A DNA stretch of 6,920 nucleotides from JBAZYZ01 sp964361185 (GTDB lineage Bacteria; Patescibacteriota; Minisyncoccia; Phycocordibacterales; VMEP01), in assembly GCA_964361185.1 (NCBI GenBank), contig CAYHZS010000042.1, forward strand, positions 1 to 6,920, read 5' to 3'. Below the pieces are notes generated by a model. That model searched no databases and was not told the DNA's origin. It saw nothing but the letters and a program-made list of their open reading frames with translations. Position numbers and translations under genes: made by a program. Positions 1 to 5,408 of this stretch are shown piece after piece; within the stretch, counting starts at the first letter, position 1, and the number at the start of each line of letters is the position of its first letter.

Positions 1-680
1 TCTTTTTTCAGTTTTTTATAAATATCATCTATTCCGCCGAATTTTTGTATGAGAGTGGTAGCAGTTTTCTCTCCGATTCCCGCAATACCGATAATATTGT
101 CCGAAGGATCTCCGCGCAAGCCTTTGTAATCAGACATTAATTTTGGTTTAAAACCAAATCTGTCCTCCACTGCTTTTTCGTCGTACAAAATAGTGTCGTT
201 AATCCCCTTTTTTAGCGTATAGACCTGCACGCGTTTGCCGTTTACCAATTGCAAGGTATCCATATCACCCGAAGCAATAATAATATCCACTTCTTTATTG
301 CCCTTCATTTCCTCAACGATTGTGCCAAGCATATCATCGGCCTCGAATCCGGGCTTATCATATATGGGAATGTTGAAAGCGGTGAGAACATCACGCGAAC
401 GCTCAAGCTGGTGTATCAAATCGTCTTCTGTCTTGGCGCGCCCGGCTTTGTAATTTTCGTAGGCTTCGTGGCGGAAAGTCGGCCCAGCCAAATCGTAGGC
501 TGCAACAATATAATCGGGCTTCAAATCTTTTATTATCTTAATGAGCATTGTCGTAAGCCCATAGAGAGCGCCGGTCGGCTCGCCTTTGGATGTCGCAAAA
601 TCAGGCAAAGCATGGTAAGCGCGGTGTATTATCGCGTGAGTGTCAAGCAGTATCAGTCTTTTTCTATCTCCTTTGGTCAT
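1..680 (-). CDS. polA: DNA polymerase I-type 5'-3' exonuclease domain (N-terminal part, gene cut by window edge)
   Basis: Translating the minus strand from the ATG at 680 gives 226 codons of a 5'-3' exonuclease (FEN-like) domain and then runs off the left edge. The acidic metal-binding residues of the family are visible: D13 (LLDTHAIIHRAYHA), D63, E113-x-D115-D116 (GFEADDMLGT), D139 and D141 (SGDMDTLQLV), and D191/D194 (GDPSDN). The helix-hairpin-helix NIIGIAGIGEKTATTL at 195-210 follows. The spacing matches the N-terminus of E. coli PolA almost residue for residue. The domain removes RNA primers and 5' flaps during Okazaki fragment processing and repair. Whether a polymerase domain follows, or this is a free-standing exonuclease, cannot be seen. 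The start is well fixed: an in-frame TAA lies five codons upstream. There is no Shine-Dalgarno; a TAATAT -10 lies 12 nt before the ATG. Confidence 0.93.
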   Translation of the reverse strand, partial: MTKGDRKRLILLDTHAIIHRAYHALPDFATSKGEPTGALYGLTTMLIKIIKDLKPDYIVAAYDLAGPTFRHEAYENYKAGRAKTEDDLIHQLERSRDVLTAFNIPIYDKPGFEADDMLGTIVEEMKGNKEVDIIIASGDMDTLQLVNGKRVQVYTLKKGINDTILYDEKAVEDRFGFKPKLMSDYKGLRGDPSDNIIGIAGIGEKTATTLIQKFGGIDDIYKKLKK

Positions 681-692
681 TTTGTTAGACTC

Positions 693-721
693 ATATTACC
701 TTATTTTGGAGCGGACAAACA
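693..721 (-). promoter_or_regulatory. Candidate promoter of the exonuclease gene
   Basis: Reading the minus strand, a TAATAT -10 hexamer (693-698) lies 12 nt upstream of the ATG at 680. With a 17-nt spacer the -35 position holds only TGTTTG (716-721), a poor match. A start point about 7 nt past the -10 would leave a leader of around 5 nt, too short for a ribosome binding site, which agrees with none being visible. The element sits directly after the pyrF terminator, so the gene needs its own promoter. Confidence 0.45.
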
Positions 722-722
722 C

Positions 723-753
723 AAAGAAAAGGCCGCCCCCATTCGGCGCGGCC
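723..753 (-). terminator. Rho-independent terminator after pyrF
   Basis: On the minus strand, GGCCGC (753-748) pairs with GCGGCC (736-731). Two further C:G pairs are possible inside the loop. The stem is followed at once by TTTTCTTT (730-723). It begins 18 nt after the pyrF stop codon and ends transcription before the exonuclease gene. Confidence 0.85.
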
Positions 754-771
754 AGAAATCAAACAAGTCAG

Positions 772-1680
772 TTACCTTATGGAACGACCGCCAAAAGCGG
801 CCAGTATATCTTCGGATGTACGAAACGCGGCAACTCCTGGATCTTCGGCAAAACAAATTCCAGAAGAAGAGTTTATAGCCATACTCCCGGAGCCGCAATA
901 AGCGGCTTTAACGGTTGCTTCAATTATCCCGCCTTGCGTACCAATTCCAGGAATCAGTAACCAGAAAAAGTCACCATGGAGTTCACGCAAGCGTTTCAAG
1001 TGCTTGTCGTATACCACCCCTTTTTTCTTATCCAGAAAATAAGCGGCGGCCATGACAAGACCAACATCATGCCTACAGCCGATTTCCTCGGACCAGTGCC
1101 GTATAGACTCGGCTATTTGTTCCCAGAGGAATTTCCCGTTTTCAAGGTGAAGGTCTTGTATTTCGCGCGCATCAGGATTGCTCGTGTAGCAGAGGCCGAC
1201 AAGCGCCTTCCCTGGACGACTGGCATCGTAAAGCGCCGCCATGCAGCTTTTGCCCATGTACGGCGAAAAGTTCATCCCGTCAAAATCAAACATTCCCAGC
1301 CAAGCATTGCCGTAACAACGCTGGGTTCTGTCTATGTCGCCACGCTTGCAATCAAGGAAAACCGGGATGTCGGGATAATGATACCTGATATATCGGGACA
1401 GAAAATACAACCCGAGTGTTCCCAGAAACACTTCTTCGTAGTGAGCGACTTGTGGTTTGAACAGTGAAGTGTACCGAGCCGTACGGTCTACAACCGCGGC
1501 CATGTGGGCAAAAATCCTGATGAAATCAGGGAAAATGCACTTGGTAAGCAGCCTCTGCCACCATTTAGCCCACTGCATTGTCTTTGGAATTTTCTCAACC
1601 AGCGGATCGAGCCCAACACAAAGAAGAGTTTGGGCGTTGCGCTGTCGAAGTGCCAGCATATCCCTAAAATACCGTGCCAT
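772..1680 (-). CDS. pyrF: Orotidine 5'-phosphate decarboxylase, type 2
   Basis: 302 aa, a normal to slightly long size for the type 2 subfamily. It would decarboxylate OMP to UMP, the last step of de novo pyrimidine synthesis, in the cytoplasm. Visible motifs: LCVGLDPL at 20-27, FKPQVAHYEE at 74-83, the catalytic D110-x-K112-x-x-D115 in LDCKRGDI, SPYMGK around 140, GLCYTSNPDA, and the phosphate-loop region IPGIGTQGG at 243-251. The ATG at 1680 is supported by AGGAGGG just upstream. One residue is odd: the family motif NSSRGI reads N270-S-S-S-G-I, so the Arg expected to hold the OMP phosphate is Ser273 (codon TCT). It is divergent from pyrD, and both are single-gene transcription units. The family call is firm; full activity is less sure because of Ser273. 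Confidence 0.93.
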   Translation of the reverse strand: MARYFRDMLALRQRNAQTLLCVGLDPLVEKIPKTMQWAKWWQRLLTKCIFPDFIRIFAHMAAVVDRTARYTSLFKPQVAHYEEVFLGTLGLYFLSRYIRYHYPDIPVFLDCKRGDIDRTQRCYGNAWLGMFDFDGMNFSPYMGKSCMAALYDASRPGKALVGLCYTSNPDAREIQDLHLENGKFLWEQIAESIRHWSEEIGCRHDVGLVMAAAYFLDKKKGVVYDKHLKRLRELHGDFFWLLIPGIGTQGGIIEATVKAAYCGSGSMAINSSSGICFAEDPGVAAFRTSEDILAAFGGRSIR

Positions 1681-1683
1681 ATT

Positions 1684-1690
1684 CCCTCCT
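1684..1690 (-). promoter_or_regulatory. Ribosome binding site of pyrF
   Basis: The minus strand reads AGGAGGG here. The AGGAGG core ends 4 nt before the ATG at 1680, a perfect but rather tightly spaced Shine-Dalgarno that fixes the pyrF start. Confidence 0.85.
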
Positions 1691-1708
1691 GTTTTGACGG
1701 TTCTATTA

Positions 1709-1750
1709 CGCGTTCAAACACGCGCCTTACATTGTGTCGGACAAACCGAC
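1709..1750 (-). promoter_or_regulatory. Two small hairpins in the putative pyrF leader
   Basis: Two perfect inverted repeats lie between the candidate pyrF promoter and its ribosome binding site. Going 5' to 3' on the minus strand they are GTCGG-TTTGT-CCGAC (1750-1736) and CGCGT-GTTTGA-ACGCG (1724-1709). Neither is followed by a T-run, so they are not ordinary terminators. They could be leader-RNA structures or protein-binding dyads; no known riboswitch was recognised. Confidence 0.35.
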
Positions 1751-1759
1751 TCTGCGGGA

Positions 1760-1788
1760 AGACTAGCAAATGACGGCAAACGGGGCAA
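1760..1788 (-). promoter_or_regulatory. Candidate promoter of pyrF
   Basis: The minus strand holds TTGCCC (1788-1783), a 17-nt spacer ending in TGC (extended -10 element), and TAGTCT (1765-1760). Initiation near 1753 would give a leader of about 73 nt containing two short hairpins before the ribosome binding site. The match is moderate; no better -10/-35 pair was found in the intergenic region. Confidence 0.4.
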
Positions 1789-1810
1789 GAAAACTCGCTG
1801 GTCAATGCTT

Positions 1811-1839
1811 TTCACTTTTATAGCTCTACGTGCTATCTT
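1811..1839 (+). promoter_or_regulatory. Candidate promoter of pyrD with an overlapping inverted repeat
   Basis: TTCACT (1811-1816), a 17-nt spacer and TATCTT (1834-1839) form a sigma-70-like promoter with an extended -10 TG at 1831-1832. The expected start point is near 1846, leaving a leader of about 44 nt with room for the strong ribosome binding site. The dyad ATAGC-N7-GCTAT (1820-1824 and 1832-1836) covers the spacer and enters the -10, a position where a repressor could block polymerase. Confidence 0.5.
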
Positions 1840-1873
1840 AAACGGAGTTTTGATTGTCTGTTGTCTAATCTTA

Positions 1874-1881
1874 GAGGAGGG
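1874..1881 (+). promoter_or_regulatory. Ribosome binding site of pyrD
   Basis: GAGGAGGG lies 8 nt before the ATG at 1890. It is a strong, well spaced Shine-Dalgarno that fixes the start of pyrD. Confidence 0.9.
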
Positions 1882-1889
1882 AATACCAA

Positions 1890-2783
1890 ATGGACAAATT
1901 GCCCTTTCTATATATGAACGCGGCTGGCTGGGCGAAGTCTGTGGAGCAGATTCGAATTCTCGCCGGCGTGCCCAATCTTACGCATATCGTCGCGGGTTCG
2001 TTTACGGTGAATTACCGCGAGGGTAACACCGGCGGGACCAATTTCGTCTGCTTAGACGACGGCACGACCATCAACGCTTTGGGATTACCAAACGGCGGGA
2101 TTCCGTATTTGAAATCGCACGGCAAAGTGATGACAAAGATTGTCCACGATGCCGGAAAAAAATTGGTTGTAAGCGGGGCGTGGTTTAGTCCTGAAGAAGC
2201 CGGTATTTTGGCCGAGACTTCTTTCGAAATCGGAGCGGATTATTTCGAGAGGAACGATGGGTGCCCGAATGTCTTCGATGACGGAAAACGGAAAGAAATT
2301 GCTTCTTATAACTTGGAGCTAATGCATGAAGCAAACGAGGCCGTGCTATACGCTGTTGGGTACAACGAGCCGGTCTGGGTAAAGCTTTCTCCGTATGAAT
2401 CACGCGAGGAACGCGAAAAGGTGGCGAAGCTTTACTCCGAAAGTATCGTGCGAGCAATTGTAACGTGTAACACAAGGCCCGGGCGACTTCTCAAATCGGA
2501 CAGAACACCGTACATCACGGCCAAAGGTACCGACGGCAACGGCGGAATCGGTGGCACAAGCATCAAGCAATCGGCAGAGGAAAACGCCAGGCATTTCTGT
2601 AGACTTTTGCCCAAGAAGTGGATAATCGGCGTCGGCGGTATAGCGAACGCCCGCGACATGGAGGAACGGCTCGTGGTTGGGTGTGCTGGTATCCAAATCG
2701 CTTCGGCGTTTTTCTGGTCGGAAAACCCGAAGGTCCTTCAAGACCTCGGCAACGAATGGGCAAATGAATACGGGCCTGCGTAG
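1890..2783 (+). CDS. pyrD: Dihydroorotate dehydrogenase, class 1A-like
   Basis: 297 aa TIM-barrel flavoprotein, close to the usual class 1 length. It oxidises dihydroorotate to orotate with FMN, step 4 of de novo pyrimidine synthesis; class 1A enzymes are cytosolic and use fumarate as acceptor. Visible: MNAAG near the N-terminus, YREGN at 42-46, I61-N-A-L-G-L-P-N68, and N122-x-x-C125-P-N127-V with the class 1 catalytic Cys in place. VKLSPY at 164-169 carries the second conserved Lys (K165), N194 sits in the orotate-binding position, GGIGG at 218-222, and GVGGIANARDM is the FMN-phosphate loop. Aligning on REGN, the first conserved Lys (Lys43 of Lactococcus lactis PyrDA) is Gly36 here. No pyrK partner is in the window, which favours a 1A-type enzyme. 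The gene is monocistronic, ending at its own terminator. Confidence 0.9.
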   Translation: MDKLPFLYMNAAGWAKSVEQIRILAGVPNLTHIVAGSFTVNYREGNTGGTNFVCLDDGTTINALGLPNGGIPYLKSHGKVMTKIVHDAGKKLVVSGAWFSPEEAGILAETSFEIGADYFERNDGCPNVFDDGKRKEIASYNLELMHEANEAVLYAVGYNEPVWVKLSPYESREEREKVAKLYSESIVRAIVTCNTRPGRLLKSDRTPYITAKGTDGNGGIGGTSIKQSAEENARHFCRLLPKKWIIGVGGIANARDMEERLVVGCAGIQIASAFFWSENPKVLQDLGNEWANEYGPA

Positions 2784-2798
2784 GCCTTTCCTTCCCAC

Positions 2799-2825
2799 CC
2801 CGGGGCTAATACAGCCCCGGGTTTT
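2799..2825 (+). terminator. Rho-independent terminator after pyrD
   Basis: CCCGGGGCT (2799-2807), a 5-nt loop AATAC and AGCCCCGGG (2813-2821) form a perfect 9-bp GC-rich stem followed by TTTT (2822-2825). It lies 15 nt after the pyrD stop. The tsaE stop codon (2825-2827) overlaps the T-run. On the minus strand the stem is not followed by T residues, so it should act mainly on pyrD transcripts. Confidence 0.92.
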
Positions 2826-3265
2826 CATTTCCATGAAATCTCTCTTGTTTTTTCATCCACATGCCTAAACTTTATTTCCCGCATATTTTTTGGCATCAGC
2901 CCTTTAACTTTTTCCGGCCATTCAACCACAATCAGATTTTTCGGATCGGATAATATTTCTTCCCAGCCGATTGAAAGAAGTTCATTTTTGTTTTCTAAAC
3001 GATAGGCGTCTATGTGAACAAACAGCTTATAGCTTTTAGTTTTTAGTTTATAGACCTTCATAATTACAAATGTCGGGCTAAGTACGGTTTCGGTAATGCC
3101 TAATTCCTTGGCCAAGGCTTTGGTAAAATGGGTCTTTCCGCTTCCAAGGTCGCCTTTCAAACCTACTACCGTAGCAGAGCCTTTTTGGGGCTTAAGAGCT
3201 ATTTCTCGCGCCAGTTCCACCGCGCAATTGTTTGTTTCTTTAATCTTACACAATCTTTTAGCCAT
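2825..3265 (-). CDS. tsaE: tRNA threonylcarbamoyladenosine biosynthesis ATPase TsaE
   Basis: 146 aa from the ATG at 3265, the typical TsaE/YjeE size. TsaE is the cytoplasmic P-loop ATPase that works with TsaD and TsaB to install t6A at position 37 of ANN-decoding tRNAs. Visible: Walker A GDLGSGKT at 38-45, the family SPTF at 63-66, HIDAYRL at 84-90 and VVEWPEK at 113-119 with the conserved Trp116. An in-frame TTG nine codons further upstream (3292) would extend the protein, but the extension (MLVIQCGNN) is unlike the family, and the -10 element TACAAT falls inside it. The ATG has no Shine-Dalgarno. The gene stands alone, convergent with pyrD and separated from the upstream surface-protein gene by a terminator. 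Its usual partners tsaB and tsaD are not in the window. Confidence 0.93.
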   Translation of the reverse strand: MAKRLCKIKETNNCAVELAREIALKPQKGSATVVGLKGDLGSGKTHFTKALAKELGITETVLSPTFVIMKVYKLKTKSYKLFVHIDAYRLENKNELLSIGWEEILSDPKNLIVVEWPEKVKGLMPKNMREIKFRHVDEKTREISWK

Positions 3266-3276
3266 ATTATTACCAC

Positions 3277-3285
3277 ATTGTATCA
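3277..3285 (-). promoter_or_regulatory. Extended -10 promoter of tsaE
   Basis: The minus strand reads TGATACAAT, an extended -10 element (TACAAT at 3282-3277 with TG at 3285-3284). It ends 11 nt before the ATG at 3265. The -35 position is AT-rich and not recognisable, as often seen with extended -10 promoters. The leader would be about 5 nt. Confidence 0.55.
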
Positions 3286-3307
3286 CGAGCAAAAAACATA
3301 AATATGC

Positions 3308-3352
3308 AAACCAAAAATCGCCCCTCTAATAAGGTCGGGCGATTTTTGGTTT
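3308..3352. terminator. Long bidirectional terminator between the large surface-protein gene and tsaE
   Basis: Perfect 16-bp inverted repeat: AAACCAAAAATCGCCC (3308-3323) and its reverse complement at 3337-3352, with a 13-nt loop. The A-rich outer 5' arm and T-rich outer 3' arm give a GC core followed by a U-rich stretch in either direction. Its position after the minus-strand gene ending at 3472 and just before the tsaE promoter fits termination of the former. Confidence 0.85.
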
Positions 3353-3373
3353 TCGATTTGACACGTGAGCGAG

Positions 3374-3461
3374 CCTTTATTTTTGAAAAGTCTTGCGCAG
3401 TTTGACGAAACGAGCAGAGAAAATTTTAGTAAAAATTTATCGTGCTTTTCAAAAACAAAGG
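3374..3461. repeat. 88-bp inverted-repeat structure in the 3' UTR of the large surface-protein gene
   Basis: 17-nt arms lie at 3374-3390 (CCTTTATTTTTGAAAAG) and 3445-3461 (CTTTTCAAAAACAAAGG), complementary except at one pair. In minus-strand RNA, the sense of the surface gene, that pair becomes G-U, so all 17 positions can pair; in plus-strand RNA it is an A/C mismatch. The 54-nt interior contains a second small dyad, AAATTTT-AGTA-AAAATTT (3421-3438). It starts 10 nt after the stop codon and precedes the terminator. Confidence 0.6.
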
Positions 3462-3471
3462 TGAGTGTTTT

Positions 3472-5313
3472 TTATTTTTTGGCTTCTTTTTCTTTCTTTT
3501 CCTTTTGATACGTTCCGTACAAGTATCGAGAAAGGACGATTAGGGCAAGAATCACGACTGTAAGCAACGCCCATTCGGCAAAAGTATCCGGGAGAAAATT
3601 ACCGCCGTAAAGAGCTAGGGCAACGTTGGACGAAACACAATCCGATTTCCCAGCAACGTAAGAAACCACTTCATTCTGGTACCCGGAAGGTTCCGTATAG
3701 ACGACACTAGCGGTCGTAATCACTTCCCTGTCGGTTGTCGGACTTTTAGCAACTTCAGCCTTTACTATTGTCTGCCCACTCTCGCCTGGAGCGAGGGTCC
3801 CCACGTCAACGGTAAGAATATTATCTTTCGCGGAAAAAGAACCTCTGCCTGAATCCTGATATCTCATTTCAAGAGGAAGTTCCACGCGAAGAACGACATC
3901 CTTAAGCGTGTGAGAACTTGTGTTTATGTATGTAGCCGTAAAACTCTCGCGTTCGCCGCGACAAACCAGCCCATTGTCGGAATATATGGAAATTTTCACC
4001 AGAGACATTTTCGAGGTTCCTTCTTCAGCGCCCACAGTCCTATAGGAAACAGCCGGCTCTGTTACATAGACTACTCTGGGTTCCGGCGCAGGGGCGTAAA
4101 CCACCGATGGAGAGGGCGCGTAAACCACAGCGGGCCTCTGAGTTGTTCTGAAGCTTGTGGTATCTCCGCGGAAAATGCCGTATTGGTTCTGGGCGACCGC
4201 GCGATAGTAATATGTCATTCCACCCGACAATTCGCTTATCGTATTATTAAATATGACTGACTGATTTATGCCTGCCATTCTTGTCTCTGTAACTTTTCCA
4301 AGAGAAGTAGTGTCTCCCCACTCGAACCAGGTATTGGTTTGAGCGCTGTTGTTTCTTAAAACGACGGTTCCGTTCAATCTGACCGCTGTCTCACCCAAGA
4401 CCTCCGGTGAATTTGTAATTACCTCGGTTCTTGGAACAGTAATATTACTGTTGGTGTATCCGTAGTTATACGGAGCCGTATTTGTATAATTCGCGTCGGT
4501 CGTAAGGCTCATCACTTGCCCATAAACTACGCCTCCCGTGCTCTGAACCACCGCGCGATAATAGTAAGTGGTATTCGCCGAGAGGTTAACGATGCTTTCG
4601 CTCCAGGCTCCGGTAGATGACTGGCTGATTCTCGGAGTACTGTTCTGAAAGTAGTACTGATCATTTCCCCATTCAAACCAGCGAGTCACTGTTGAATAAC
4701 CGTTGGTGTTAACATATCCGTTCAACATGGCCGAATTTCCACTTGTCGTCGGCGAATAGGTGTAAACTATTGGCTGATTCCCCCAAGTACTTCCGTTATA
4801 TGCCGGCAAATTTCCGGTACCGTAATAATTTGGATATGACGACTGTCCGTATCCTCCGGAGCACGAAGGAGTCGTAAAATTGGAAGTTGCCCCGCTCGAG
4901 AGACCGAACACGTTGTTCTGCGAAACCGCGCGGTAGTAATAAGTAGTGCTCGGATAAAGTCCGGTCAGAAGCTCGGAAAAACTCGCGTACGAAGCATATG
5001 TCATACGCAAGGTGGTATTGCCAAAAGCGGTGCTTGATCCCCATTCAAACCAAACGTCGGTAGGAGTACCAACAGGGCTCGGAGATATATTCCCCTGAAG
5101 AACAGCGCTATTGCAGGTAATCCCGGACACCGAAGAAGCTGCTTGGGCTTCCGCAATACCGGCGCCTGACCCAAGCAAAAAGATTGCGATGGCAACTACT
5201 CCAAAAATTTTCATTGTGTTTTTCATGGCGGTTTTCGGATTAACGCGCGCCACACCGGCTAACGTTAAACCCTCTACTGCTTGGTAAATACTGGAAATTT
5301 GAGTTATGTTCAT
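3472..5313 (-). CDS. Secreted surface protein with three Fn3-like repeats, DUF11-like domain and C-terminal membrane anchor
   Basis: 613 aa from the ATG at 5313. Order: a long polar N-terminus (1-35), hydrophobic signal core (36-54) with likely cleavage near AEAQA (54-58), and three Fn3-like repeats at about 60-150, 181-272 and 294-391, each with a WFEWG strand and a TTYYYRAV or MTYYYRAV strand. Between repeats 1 and 2 is a Tyr/Gly/Asn/Ser-rich linker. A Pro/Val spacer (VVYAPSPSVVYAPAP, 396-410) leads to a DUF11-like beta domain (438-525, with DVGTLAPGESG), then ALALYGGNFLPDTFAEW, a membrane helix (about 580-595) and a Lys-rich tail. It is probably displayed outside the cell, anchored by its C-terminus; the ligand is unknown. 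A further in-frame ATG at 5331 is rejected because it lies between the -35 and -10 of the promoter. It is a paralogue of the next gene upstream. Confidence 0.85.
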   Translation of the reverse strand: MNITQISSIYQAVEGLTLAGVARVNPKTAMKNTMKIFGVVAIAIFLLGSGAGIAEAQAASSVSGITCNSAVLQGNISPSPVGTPTDVWFEWGSSTAFGNTTLRMTYASYASFSELLTGLYPSTTYYYRAVSQNNVFGLSSGATSNFTTPSCSGGYGQSSYPNYYGTGNLPAYNGSTWGNQPIVYTYSPTTSGNSAMLNGYVNTNGYSTVTRWFEWGNDQYYFQNSTPRISQSSTGAWSESIVNLSANTTYYYRAVVQSTGGVVYGQVMSLTTDANYTNTAPYNYGYTNSNITVPRTEVITNSPEVLGETAVRLNGTVVLRNNSAQTNTWFEWGDTTSLGKVTETRMAGINQSVIFNNTISELSGGMTYYYRAVAQNQYGIFRGDTTSFRTTQRPAVVYAPSPSVVYAPAPEPRVVYVTEPAVSYRTVGAEEGTSKMSLVKISIYSDNGLVCRGERESFTATYINTSSHTLKDVVLRVELPLEMRYQDSGRGSFSAKDNILTVDVGTLAPGESGQTIVKAEVAKSPTTDREVITTASVVYTEPSGYQNEVVSYVAGKSDCVSSNVALALYGGNFLPDTFAEWALLTVVILALIVLSRYLYGTYQKEKKEKEAKK

Positions 5314-5321
5314 ACGACTAG

Positions 5322-5350
5322 ATGTTACCATAAAATTGCCTTGCTGTCAA
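5322..5350 (-). promoter_or_regulatory. Consensus promoter of the large surface-protein gene, apparently leaderless
   Basis: The minus strand reads TTGACA (5350-5345), a 17-nt spacer and TAACAT (5327-5322), followed by 8 nt and the ATG at 5313. A start point 7 to 9 nt after the -10 falls at or next to the start codon. No Shine-Dalgarno precedes this ATG or the later in-frame ATGs at 5226 and 5214. Confidence 0.75.
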
Positions 5351-5408
5351 GATTAGCCTCTTCCTTTACCGTTTCTGATCCATACAGAAATACTGTTTAA
5401 ATATCCAC

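Noticed and set aside
676..695. Five-codon ORF (MSLTK) with AAGG upstream, overlapping the exonuclease ATG as ATGA
   Set aside because: It could be read as a coupled leader peptide, but its ATG overlaps the TAATAT -10, so it would probably lie upstream of the transcript start.
249..878. 209-codon open frame on the plus strand
   Set aside because: It is antisense to the clear exonuclease and pyrF genes, has no family features or ribosome binding site, and crosses the pyrF terminator.
976..2026. Plus-strand open frames of 163 and 189 codons across pyrF and the pyr intergenic region
   Set aside because: They mirror pyrF codon structure on the opposite strand and cover the divergent promoters and the pyrD start; nothing in their sequences supports a protein.
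2400..2834. 144-codon minus-strand open frame opposite pyrD
   Set aside because: It is a shadow of pyrD in a GC-richer region and runs through the pyrD terminator; no recognisable motifs.
3266..3292. TTG start giving a 155-aa TsaE
   Set aside because: The nine extra residues do not fit the family, and the extension contains the extended -10 TGATACAAT; ATG 3265 is preferred.
5372..5390. Hairpin TTTCTG-N7-CAGAAA after the 335-aa surface-protein gene
   Set aside because: The 6-bp AT-rich stem has no following T-run on the minus strand, too weak to call a terminator.
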